Source: Fuerstiella sp. (lineage in GTDB: Bacteria > Planctomycetota > Planctomycetia > Planctomycetales > Planctomycetaceae). Taken from it: a stretch of DNA of 64,000 bases. The translations under genes were made by a program, and so were the position numbers. This document shows, piece after piece, positions 53,101 through 61,600 of this stretch (its first letter is position 1; every line of letters starts with the position of its first letter). The notes beneath the pieces were generated by a model. The model made no database searches. It was not told the origin of the DNA and saw only the letters and a list, made by a program, of their open reading frames with translations. The stretch covers positions 1 through 64,000 of the forward strand of contig JABABI010000037.1 of the NCBI GenBank assembly GCA_014238335.1, read 5' to 3'.

Positions 53101-53318
53101 TTGTCAGCAGGTCGCCGACAGCCGGAGAACGTGATGTGTTGACGCAGGCGTATGCACGCTACGTGGCATCATTTCGAAATAATCCGCGGGCTGCGGGAAA
53201 ACTGCTGTCTGTCGGTGAGTCACCACACAACACGAAGCTAAATACGCCAGAACTGGCGGCATGGACGATGGTGATGAGCGTGATTCTGAATCTGGATGAA
53301 GTTGTGACGAAGGAGTAG
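50136..53318 (+). CDS. PSCyt1-DUF1549-LamG-DUF1553 exported protein
   Basis: 1060 residues from ATG 50136 (overlaps the previous stop; an ATG at 50127 adds three residues). Signal sequence (ILSVLAAVMTSSSAVAV), then the planctomycete cytochrome-like domain with FNRDIRPILSDVCFKCHGPD (CxxCH at 52-56). DUF1549 follows (RRATLDLNGLPPTPEAVDAF, GFNRNHRGNAEGGIIPEEY, MGCARCHDHKYDP). A LamG-type domain sits at about 478-640 and DUF1553 at about 740-1060 (AVNRIWQMYFGTGLVKTTED, RSRTNTPLQALALMNE). Exported, possibly heme-containing, of unproven role. The DUF1501 partner follows after six bases. Confidence 0.93.
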   Translation: MIERRWKRHQQIFDAVRRGILSVLAAVMTSSSAVAVEISFNRDIRPILSDVCFKCHGPDGQQRIGNFRLDTKAGAFGRVEGGHAVVPHDVDGSLLFQRVTSSDAEVRMPPLDSGRKLSAQQIELLRQWIADGAQWQEHWAFIPPQQTEVPSTRATDWCRNPIDHFVLAKLEQERLQPSPPTDRRTLIRRATLDLNGLPPTPEAVDAFVEDESLGAWNRVVDRLLQSPRYGETMAIGWLDAARYADTSGYQNDGPRDMWRWRDWVIDAFNSNMPFDRFTVEQLAGDLLPNASLSQRIATGFNRNHRGNAEGGIIPEEYQVEYVVDRVDTTATVWLGLTMGCARCHDHKYDPLTQKDFYKVFAFFNNIPENGRAIKEGNSPPYIKAPTPEQQATLRKLDDRIAASVLRVKRFAGRQQKELATWEQSFAGTKPVDWTITDGLVNRFELDGSMRNSVQKLNEAADLLTVNDDSTVRFGPGQHGRCAVFAGDTYADAGDIANFGYFDKFSISMWIRPTESTGTIVSRMIPEAQGSGYYVHLGNGRLQVNLVKRWLDDSIRVESRDTLPLNEWQHITMTYDGSRVAKGIRVYRNGESLKLLVRYDGINQSFAAEEPLRIGGGHSNFTGDIDDVQVYDRALSAAEAARVAVADSINRIVAIEPERRSVAQTGKLVQYFIQHHAPEDIRKTHLEIVAARRERAAFHESIPTVMVMQEMEPPRATHILTRGQYDAPAQKVTAGVPDTLPPLSDGAPNTRLDFAQWLVAPGHPLTARVAVNRIWQMYFGTGLVKTTEDFGAQGDMPSHPDLLDWLAREFIRSGWDVKALHKLIVTSATYQQSSTTTAELRDRDPENRLLARGPRFRLPAETVRDQALFISGLLAEQVGGPSVRPYQPDGLWKEIASTTNYEQSHGKDLYRRSLYTYWKRTVAPPTMVTLDATSRESCIVKRSRTNTPLQALALMNEVTFVEAARTLAQRVMKDSEAATEPRIDQAYKRVVSRSPTAGERDVLTQAYARYVASFRNNPRAAGKLLSVGESPHNTKLNTPELAAWTMVMSVILNLDEVVTKE

Positions 53319-53324
53319 GCAGAA

Positions 53325-54755
53325 ATGAAAATGCCCGATCCACTTAACAGCACTCGGCGTAACTTTTTCGGTCGGTCGACTTGTGGTCTTGGCACCGCTG
53401 CACTGGCGTCGCTGCTGCGGAGTGATTTCGCTGACGCCTCACCGTCCAGCGTGGCAGCTGATATACAGACTCATACGCCCACCGCAAAACGCGTTATCTA
53501 TCTGTTTCAGTCAGGCGCGCCGTCTCAGCTGGATCTGTTCGATCACAAACCTAACCTTGCCGACCTGCGAGCTTCAGAGCTGCCGAATTCCATACGTCAG
53601 GGGCAGCGGCTGACCGGTATGACAAAGGACCAGCCGTCTTTTCCAGTCGCTCCGTCCACTTTTCGTTTTCAGCGACGCGGTCAAAGCGGCGCCTGGGTAA
53701 GTGACCTGTTGCCGCACACAGCAGAGATTGCGGACGAATTGTGCTTCGTCAAGTCCATGCACACCGAAGCAATTAATCATGATCCCGCCATTACGTTTAT
53801 CCAGACGGGTGCACAGCTGGCGGGACGTCCGTGCATGGGGTCATGGCTGTCGTACGGGCTGGGCAGCGAAAACAAAGATCTGCCCACGTTTGTGGCCATG
53901 GTTTCCGGCGCTGGCGGGCAACCGTTGTACGATCGGCTGTGGGGCAGTGGTTTCCTGCCGACTCGATACGCGGGTGTCAAATTTCGTTCTGTCGGCGACC
54001 CGGTTCTGTTTCTGTCCAACCCTCCCGGTGTCGACGCTGCAATGCGCCGCGGTTTTCTGGACGATCTGGCTGAGTTGAACGAACTCAAACGACAGAAGGT
54101 GGGCGACCCGGAAATCACAACTCGGATTGCTCAGTACGAAATGGCGTTCCGAATGCAGACCTCGGTGCCGGAGCTGACGGATATCTCAGACGAACCTCAG
54201 CATACCTTTGATTTGTATGGCGAAGACGCGAAGAAACCCGGGACCTTTGCCTTTAACTGCCTGCTGGCGCGGCGTCTGGCGGAACGAGACGTGCGGTTTG
54301 TGCAGCTGTTTCACCGCGGTTGGGATCAGCACACTGATCTGCCGAACAAGATCGCGGTGCAGTGCAAGGACACGGACAGAGCGTCGGCTGCTCTGGTGCA
54401 GGACCTGAAGCAACGTGGCCTGCTGAAGGATACGTTGGTGGTCTGGGGTGGAGAATTCGGGCGCACGGTTTATTGTCAGGGAAAGCTGACGGCAAATGAT
54501 TACGGCCGAGACCACCATCCCAGAGCATTTTCGATCTGGATGGCGGGCGGCGGGATCAATGCCGGTATTACGTTCGGCGAGACTGACGAGTTCAGCTACA
54601 ACGTTGTTCGTGACCCGGTCCATGTGCATGACCTGAATGCCACCATTCTGCATTGTCTGGGAATTGACCATAGCGGGCTGACGTTCAAATACCAGGGCCG
54701 ACACCACCGACTGACGGATGTGCATGGTAACGTCCTTCAGTCGCTGCTGGGGTGA
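53325..54755 (+). CDS. DUF1501 family protein with Tat signal, second copy
   Basis: 476 residues. Tat signal TRRNFFGRSTCGLGTAALA, then the DUF1501 domain: RVIYLFQSGAPSQLDLFDHK, SMHTEAINHDPAITFIQTG, QLFHRGWDQHTDLP, TLVVWGGEFGRTVYCQG and GRDHHPRAFSIWMAGGG, ending DLNATILHCLGIDHSGLTF. It belongs to the longer 'sulfatase-like' subgroup paired with PSCyt1-DUF1549 proteins, distinct from the shorter DUF1501 at 27312. Six-base spacing after the previous gene indicates an operon. Confidence 0.93.
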   Translation: MKMPDPLNSTRRNFFGRSTCGLGTAALASLLRSDFADASPSSVAADIQTHTPTAKRVIYLFQSGAPSQLDLFDHKPNLADLRASELPNSIRQGQRLTGMTKDQPSFPVAPSTFRFQRRGQSGAWVSDLLPHTAEIADELCFVKSMHTEAINHDPAITFIQTGAQLAGRPCMGSWLSYGLGSENKDLPTFVAMVSGAGGQPLYDRLWGSGFLPTRYAGVKFRSVGDPVLFLSNPPGVDAAMRRGFLDDLAELNELKRQKVGDPEITTRIAQYEMAFRMQTSVPELTDISDEPQHTFDLYGEDAKKPGTFAFNCLLARRLAERDVRFVQLFHRGWDQHTDLPNKIAVQCKDTDRASAALVQDLKQRGLLKDTLVVWGGEFGRTVYCQGKLTANDYGRDHHPRAFSIWMAGGGINAGITFGETDEFSYNVVRDPVHVHDLNATILHCLGIDHSGLTFKYQGRHHRLTDVHGNVLQSLLG

Positions 54756-54819
54756 CGGGAGGGCGAGGTCAGAAGACCCTGCGTTCGGTGCGAGCTGGCT
54801 GCGGGAATCAGTCGAGTAG

Positions 54820-54839
54820 GGTGCGTGCTTGCACGCACC
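54820..54839. repeat. Palindrome, GGTGCGT family
   Basis: GGTGCGTGC-tt-GCACGCACC, 9-bp perfect arms. It lies after the DUF1501 gene and could fold as a stem without T-run. Confidence 0.65.
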
Positions 54840-54982
54840 ATGTTGCGCGGCCGATTGAAGTCGTCATTCCGGCACGGCTCAATGCACTGTGTTTTCCTTT
54901 TGCGATCCTGGTGGTATCTGAAGGCGTAGCTGTGTGCGAATGCGTAGATATGATAACAGCAGGAATGTCTGATTCCCGACAC

Positions 54983-55004
54983 GGGTGCGTGCAAGCACAC
55001 ACCC
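54983..55004. repeat. Palindrome, GGTGCGT family, second local copy
   Basis: GGGTGCGTGC-aa-GCACACACCC, 10-bp arms with one mismatch. The loop is complementary in type to that of the copy at 54820. Confidence 0.6.
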
Positions 55005-55149
55005 TGCTGTCTACGCCGATTCATGCCTGCGAAAGACGTGTTCGAGCGTGAGAAACCGACTCGCTCACGAGTCCGAACGGTTCACGAGGCGAGGGGCACT
55101 ATTCTACACTGTGTTGCAGAACGTTCGTGATGAACGGCGGTAGTTTACT

Positions 55150-55251
55150 ACAGCAGTTTACGCAAACACGTGGCTCGTTCGGGCTCGTGGAAAGCATACA
55201 GACCAGGCTGGGAAACGTTTTTCGCAGCCATGAATCAGCTTAATACGCTGT
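55150..55251. repeat. 102-nt dispersed element, copy B
   Basis: Ungapped 87/102 match to 21384-21485. It ends 35 bases before the purH ATG in sense orientation and includes an in-frame ATG (55230) whose reading runs into purH. Confidence 0.7.
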
Positions 55252-55286
55252 CAACTCATCAGATTCAACTACAGGATACACCACCG

Positions 55287-56855
55287 ATGGCTCAGCGAGC
55301 TCTCGTCAGCGTCAGCAATAAACAGGGCCTCGATACTTTTGTTAAGGGGCTGGTGGACCTTGGTTTTGAGATCCTTTCCACGGGGGGGACCCGCCGGTTT
55401 CTGGAGGAAACCGGTATTCCGGTCATTGACGTGACGACTTACACCGAATTCCCTGAAATCATGGACGGCCGGGTCAAGACGCTGCATCCCAAAGTTCATG
55501 GTGCGATTCTGGGGCGTCCGACTCTGGAGTCGGACGCTGCGGCCATTGCCGAACACGGGATCGTTCCGTTTCAGCTGGTCGTCTGCAATCTGTATCCATT
55601 TCAGGAAACGATTGCCAAACCAGACGTTTCCATTCCGCAGGCGATTGAACAGATTGATATCGGCGGTCCGTCGATGGTGCGGTCAGCCGCCAAGAATCAT
55701 GCTCACGTTGCCATCGTAACGTCGCCGCAGCAATACGACGATGTGCTGCGGAAAGTTACTGAGGGCAGCATGGATGACGCCTTCCGTCGTAAACTTGCAG
55801 CCGCAGCGTTTGAAATGACCGCGACTTACGATCGCGGGATTGCCGACTATATGGCCGAAATAACGTCGAAAGAAGATGAAGACAGCTCGACGTGGGGGCA
55901 ACAATTGACGTTGTCGTTTCGATTGCAGGAGTCGTTGCGCTATGGCGAGAACCCCCATCAGAAAGCAGCGTTCTACGTAGAAGACGATGCTCCGGCCACA
56001 TCGCTCGCCCGAGCAACAAAGCGGAACGGGAAAGAACTGTCATACAACAATCTGATGGACCTTGATTCGGCCAAGTCCATTGTGACGGAGTTCGATCAGC
56101 CAGCGGCCTGTGTAATCAAGCACAGTAATCCCTGCGGGTGTGCTGTCGCGGAATCTCTGGCCGACGCGTTCGAGAACGCTCATGCGGGTGATCCGGTCAG
56201 CGCGTTCGGGTCGATCATTGGCCTGAATCGAACGGTGGACGTGGCGACTGCGGAGCGGCTGTGTGAACCAGGCCGATTTATTGAAGCCGTTATCGCGCCG
56301 GGGTACGACGCGGCCGCATTTGAACTACTCACAACCAAGCCGAAATGGAAGAAGAACGTTCGGTTAATGGAGGCTGAGTTTTCAGACGACGGGAAAGGTG
56401 CCGCGGAGTATCGTCGGGTGTCCGGCGGACTGCTGATTCAGGACCGAGACGACTTGCCTCAGACTGAGGATGATTGGAAAGTGGTCACCGATCGCCAGCC
56501 TACCGAAGAAGAACTGGCGGACCTTCGATTTGCATGGAAAGTCTGCCGGCACGTGAAATCGAATGCGATTGTCTTTGCCAAAGGAGGCATGTTGCTGGGT
56601 GCGGGCGCGGGACAGATGAGTCGTCTGGACAGTTCCTTTATCGCCGGGATGAAATCCGGAGACCGCAGCGCCGGCGGTGTCGTTGCGAGTGACGCCTTCT
56701 TTCCGTTCCGCGACGGCATTGACGAAGCGGCTAAGGCATGCATTAAAGCTGTGATTCAGCCGGGTGGATCTCGCAACGACGAAGAAGTCACTGCGGCCTG
56801 CAACGAGCACGGCATGGCGATGATCTTCACCGGCCGACGACATTTTCGCCATTAG
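55287..56855 (+). CDS. purH: Bifunctional AICAR transformylase / IMP cyclohydrolase
   Basis: 522 residues from ATG 55287 (MAQRALVSVSNKQGL), the length and N-terminus expected. In-frame codons back to 55170 run through the dispersed element. IMP cyclohydrolase domain first (GFEILSTGGTRRFLEETGIP, MDGRVKTLHPKVHGAIL, IDIGGPSMVRSAAKNH). AICAR transformylase domain next (RYGENPHQKAAFY, VIKHSNPCGCAVAESLADAF, KSNAIVFAKGGMLLGAGAGQ, DAFFPFRDGIDEAA, KAVIQPGGSRNDEEV). It catalyses the last two steps of purine synthesis. Apparently single-gene unit. Confidence 0.96.
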   Translation: MAQRALVSVSNKQGLDTFVKGLVDLGFEILSTGGTRRFLEETGIPVIDVTTYTEFPEIMDGRVKTLHPKVHGAILGRPTLESDAAAIAEHGIVPFQLVVCNLYPFQETIAKPDVSIPQAIEQIDIGGPSMVRSAAKNHAHVAIVTSPQQYDDVLRKVTEGSMDDAFRRKLAAAAFEMTATYDRGIADYMAEITSKEDEDSSTWGQQLTLSFRLQESLRYGENPHQKAAFYVEDDAPATSLARATKRNGKELSYNNLMDLDSAKSIVTEFDQPAACVIKHSNPCGCAVAESLADAFENAHAGDPVSAFGSIIGLNRTVDVATAERLCEPGRFIEAVIAPGYDAAAFELLTTKPKWKKNVRLMEAEFSDDGKGAAEYRRVSGGLLIQDRDDLPQTEDDWKVVTDRQPTEEELADLRFAWKVCRHVKSNAIVFAKGGMLLGAGAGQMSRLDSSFIAGMKSGDRSAGGVVASDAFFPFRDGIDEAAKACIKAVIQPGGSRNDEEVTAACNEHGMAMIFTGRRHFRH

Positions 56856-57119
56856 AGCGGAATTCGCTCGGATGGCCCGCGGCGAAAGGTGCTTGCTGGA
56901 GTCGGCGTTGGTTCCCGCGACCACGAATGTGCAGGTCGGCTGCTGGCGTCGCAACCCGTTGGGACGGTTACGGTCTTGGGGCAGCCGTGGTCGCTCGTCG
57001 TCGACTCAGATCCCGGCTGCTGCTCTCCTGCCCTACCCGAGACCACCCACGTCGCGGTGGCTGTGCTGTCGTACTTAATGATGTCCGATTACACAGATTG
57101 AACGCCGGTCGCCGGTGCA
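56856..57119. other. Intergenic, probable relic sequence
   Basis: A frame running about 56865-57101 has coding-like text (GSRDHECAGRLLASQPVGTV, ETTHVAVAVLSYLMMSD) but no domain. It is possibly a gene fragment. GAGCGGAATTCGCTC right after purH is a near-palindrome without T-run. Confidence 0.3.
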
Positions 57120-57482
57120 TTGGCGATGGCCGCTGCAATCACCGTACAGTTGGTAGCTCCTGCGCAACGCGCCTCAGCGGATGCTTCGGTGTTCGAACGA
57201 TCGTCGGAATCGAAGAAGCCTCGACTGCTGTACGACAAGACAGCCATGGTGATGGAGCTGATCGTCGGAGCTGCTGTTTCGATCATCGTCAGCTTGCTGG
57301 TTAGTGGCAACGACGATGGCGGACTCATTGCGATTAGAGCTGTCGCGGGTTTCGTGGGGATTTTCGCTCTGCGATTCCGGTTGCAACGTCGCGCGTGGGG
57401 CGACGAACGTCAGTCTGCGGCACAGGTGGCCAGGTCGTCACTGCTGAAACGTTTGTTCAGGAGACATTTGTTGCGTTTCTGA
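57120..57482 (+). CDS. Doubtful small membrane protein
   Basis: 120-residue frame from TTG 57120 (ATG at 57126). Residues about 45-85 form two hydrophobic segments separated by NDDGG (VMELIVGAAVSIIVSLLVSG, AIRAVAGFVGIFAL), followed by a basic tail. The remaining sequence has weak coding character and the end overlaps the sigma relic in another frame. It could be a real two-span membrane protein or the remains of the upstream part of the decayed sigma locus. Confidence 0.25.
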   Translation: MAMAAAITVQLVAPAQRASADASVFERSSESKKPRLLYDKTAMVMELIVGAAVSIIVSLLVSGNDDGGLIAIRAVAGFVGIFALRFRLQRRAWGDERQSAAQVARSSLLKRLFRRHLLRF

Positions 57483-57990
57483 AAGGCATGGCCGATTACC
57501 GCTGGGAGTGCGAACTGGAGTCGTTCCTGTTTCCGAATTCGTGTTGCCGTATCGTTGACCACTACCGCCGACAGGGCAGGAACAAAGAAGTCCCGGCCTG
57601 CGGCTTCAACGCATCAGCGTCGGCGGACAGTGCACCGGATCGTCTGCAACAGGCGGTCGCACAGGATATGCATGCCAGCTGGTACGCTCGCTACAACGAA
57701 GCTCGCGACAGCAATGAGCAGGGTCTTGCCGCCGCTGTGCGGGAGTTCGCCTCAAGACTGCATGCTGGCGAAAAAAATTCCGAAATCTCAAGATCGCTGA
57801 GGGTCTGTCTTACGCCGGTCGCCGCAATCGAGAACTCGCCGAAGTGCTGGGGACATCGGAGAACGAAATCAATCAGGGGAAGCTCCGACGCGTGAAACGT
57901 CTGAGTCAGCTGGTGAAAGAGGCCGGTGGTTCCACTGCGGAAGAAGGTTTCGCTGATGAAGCATTCGGTCATCTGCTGACATCCGTTTGA
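57395..57990 (+). pseudogene. Sigma-70 family (ECF-like) factor interrupted at an A7 run
   Basis: The first frame gives region 2: ETFVQETFVAFLKGMADY and CCRIVDHYRRQGRNKE, then a linker rich in Ala/Arg. At the homopolymer A7 (57771-57777) the frame must shift to read region 4: NLKIAEGLSYAGRRNRELAE, VLGTSENEINQGKLRRVKRL, ending TGA at 57988-57990. One extra A would join both halves as HAGEKKFRNLKIAEG. The N-terminal part before about ETFVQETF is absent or out of frame, with a TAG at 57335 in the same frame, so the gene is probably truncated as well. No cognate anti-sigma is adjacent. Confidence 0.7.
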
Positions 57991-58615
57991 GAATCACAGC
58001 GCCCGAGTTGCCCTAAATGCACGACTCCTGGAAAATTCGTTCTTGGAATCCTTCCCCCTGACCGGGACGATTTACCGATTTTCACGTCCACACTCTGGGC
58101 TAAACATTCTGCAACGCGAACCTTGTCGAACTGAGTTTGCCCAGTGAGACGAACTCAGCGAAAGAACGATTGTTCACTTCGACGGTCGGATTTCTGAAAA
58201 CGTAGTACCGACGGCCACGGATCAGCTCACAGATCGTGTCTGTGAGGGCGACTTCTTCAAATCACTCTGAACAGATTGATCCGCTTCCACCGGTCGCTCA
58301 ACCGGTGAATTCGCCGGAATGGCTCGCGACGGTGGTCCTCTCGCACAAAACAGCACTTTCGCCCGAAATTTCGCACCGGTTGCCTGCGGTCCGAAAAAAA
58401 TCGGCGATTTCCGAACCAGGACGTACCTGTCATTGCGTTACAACTATGCATAATTCCGGCACTGGGCGCTGGAATCTGCGTTCGAATGTTGTGTGACAGC
58501 GATTCAGCCGTCCTGATTTCACCCATGGAAACAGGGTATGAGTGTCAGGTCACGACTGAATTTATGTCGCGACAACGTTTTCAAGCACCGTTGCATTGTT
58601 CAGTGAACAAGGTGA
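57991..58615. other. Intergenic with a short minus-strand coding remnant
   Basis: 625 bases. Minus-strand codons 58261 to 58103 read FEEVALTDTICELIRGRRYY then FRNPTVEVNNRSFAEFVSLG to a TAG at 58100-58102. A TGA lies directly upstream (58262-58264) and no start codon is near, so it is a fragment of an unknown protein. The rest should hold the promoter of the subtilase. Confidence 0.4.
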
Positions 58616-61600
58616 ATGACGACTTCTTTGTTCTCTAAATTGTTCAAGTCCACGTTTCGTCGTATTTCGGGACGAAGGACCTCTTTGCGCCGATGGCGAA
58701 AAGTTTCATCCGGCTGGTCGGAAAGTCAGCCCCTGGAAACACGAATTCTTTTGTCGGTGACCACATCAGAAACGCTGGTCACGTTCGCTTACGCAGACAG
58801 CGAGTACGCAACTCATCTTGTCCTGTTTGACGAATCCGAATCAGAGTTGTTGTCGACTGATCCTGCTTTGGTTGCCGAACGGTATTCTGCCTTCGTTGCA
58901 GAACTGGAACGTGAATTTGAAGAATCGATCGATGTGAAGTTCGAATACACAAACGCGCTCAACGGAGTAGCGTTATTGCTGACAGATCGGCAGGCTCAAC
59001 AGATTTCTGAAATGCCGACCATATCGATCGTGCTGGCGGACGCATCTTCTGAATTGCAGGGAAACAGTGCCGAGTTCACCGGCGCCCCTGGTGTGTGGAA
59101 CGGTTCGGCGATCGGTGGTGGTCCCGGGACGTTTGGCGAAGGTGTCTTGATCGGCATTATCGATTCAGGCATGGACTTCGACAATGCGTCGTTTGCCGAA
59201 GTCGGACCGAACGATGGCTATGTGCATGTGAATCCATTCGGAGATGGCGTCTACCTCGGCGTCGGCGATCCGTCACATCCGGACTACAATGCGTCGCTGC
59301 CGTTCAATGACAAAATTGTGGGGGCGTGGAATTACACGAGTGACGCAATCGATTCTTCAGGCGACGCTGATCACGGTGCGAGTGTCGCGGGCATAGCAGC
59401 AGGAAATTTCATAACGGTCGGCGTGCCCGGAACGAAACAAACGACGGATATTTCGGGAGTTGCCCCTCACGCGAATCTAATTTCCTATGACGTTTGCACG
59501 ACGCTTAATGACTGTTCGAACTCGGCTATTCTGGCGGCCGTTGACCAGGCGATTGCTGACGGCGTTGATGTAATCAATCTGTCGATTGGTGGCAGCACAG
59601 AAGCACCGTGGGACGCCGTGATGGCATCCGCCCTGCTGAATGCTCACGCGGCCGGAATCTTCGTCGCTGTTTCTGCCGGCAATGAAGGGCCCGGCGCAGC
59701 GACTCTCAGCTCCCCGGCAGATGCGCCGTGGGTTACGTCTGTTGCGTCCGTCGGCATAGACGATGTGTCCGGAACTTTCGTGAGTGTTGTCGGCACCAAC
59801 GTACCGGAGAACCTTGCACGAATTGCAGCGACGCCCGGCGAGAATGTCACGATCTCAGAAACCGTGAGCTCAGATTTCGTCATTCACGCAGCAGATGTTT
59901 CGCCCGGCGATCCCCTCGGTTCGTCCGCGTATCCGCCTGGTGTCTTTGCGGGCAGCATTGCGTTAATTGATCGAGGCGTATCGCTGTTCGAGACAAAGGT
60001 GCGAAACGCCTGGGACGCAGGTGCGAAGGCTGTGGTGATCATCAACAATGTCCCAGGCTCAGGTGTCACCATGGCCGGGGTAGACGGTGTTCCCATACCT
60101 TCCGTTTTGGTTTCTCAGGAAGACGGAACCTCGCTGCGAACATGGCTTCGTGAGAATCCTGCTGCCACAATTCAGATCAACGCGGAACGTACAGCCGATG
60201 TTACTGTGACGTCAGGATTCAGTTCCCGCGGCCGGAATCTTCAGGCAGACACGCTGGCGCCGGTTATCGCTGCTCCTGGCGGATCGGAGCTGGTGCTGGC
60301 ACCTGTGGCGACGTCCGGCGACGACAGCTGGCAGTACTTCAGCGGAACGTCAGCGGCAGCTCCCCATATCGCGGGCGCAGCGGCGCTACTTATTGCACTG
60401 CATCCGGACTGGACCCCGGCCGCGATTCAGTCGGCCTTGCAAACCACAGCAACCAGTAGTTCAGAAGTCGCCAAAGATGCCAGCCTGGCGGATGCTGATC
60501 CATTCGACGTCGGTTCGGGCCTGGCGAATGTGTCCCTTGCGGCCACGGCAGGTCTTGTGCTTGATGAGACGACGGACAACTTCGACGCGGCGGATCCTTC
60601 GCGCGGAGGGAATCCCGCTGAATTGAACCTGGCGAGTTTTGTGGACAGCAACGTTGACAGTTCAACGTCCTGGACGCGATCTCTCACCAGCACTCAGCCA
60701 TCAACAATTGCGTGGACACCATCTTTTGTGGCTGACGGCGGCCTGACCCTGAGCCTAAGCGACGCATTAATCTCGATCGGTGCCGGAGCAACCACAGACT
60801 TCACACTGACGGCCGATGTAGATACAGCGAATAAACAATGGCTGTTTGGTGAACTGACGCTGACGCCGAATGCAGATCTACCGGTTGCCAGGTTTCCTGT
60901 CGCTGTTCGGCCAACACCTTTGGTGGGCGTGTCCATTATTCAGTCCGGAAGCGGAACGGATGTATCTGAAAGCGGAGCCGCAGATACGTATGAAATCGGA
61001 CTTGATACTTCGCCGTCACGGGCCGTCACGGTTCAGGTGAATGCACCGGCAGACGTGCAGGTCAGTAATAACGGCACGGACTTTGGTTCATTGCTGGTGC
61101 TGACATTCATGAATAAGACTCGGCAGACGATTACCGTTCGAGCAGCAGATGATGATCGAGCAGAAGGTTGGCGCACCGCCACCATTACTCATTCCGTCAC
61201 GAGTTCTGCGGCAGGTGATGATTACAGCATAGACACGATCATCGATGATTTGACGGTCCGTGTGTTCGACAACGACGTTGGACAGAATGGTCAACTTACG
61301 GCTCCGGAACTGGCCGGACCGTCCGGGCTCATTAGCAGCCCGCGGCCGGTCTTCGAATGGACGAGCGTCGGCGGAGCCCATGCCTATGAAATCTGGGTGA
61401 CTCCAGCGGGGCATGCCGACGCGCCCGTTCTGGATACGATCGTGCCCGATACCACGTATACGCCGGATATCGATCTGGTCATTGGACGCTATCAGTACTG
61501 GGTGCGAACGGTCTATGGAGGTGGTGTCACGTCTTCCTGGGTGGCTTCTTCGTTTCACATCAGTCTTCCCGCCGTGATCGATCCGCTGCCGTTTTTTGCG

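Noticed and set aside
55150..55286. Riboswitch before purH
   Set aside because: The conserved element also occurs antisense near a GT4 gene and lacks a purine-riboswitch core, so a dispersed repeat is more likely.
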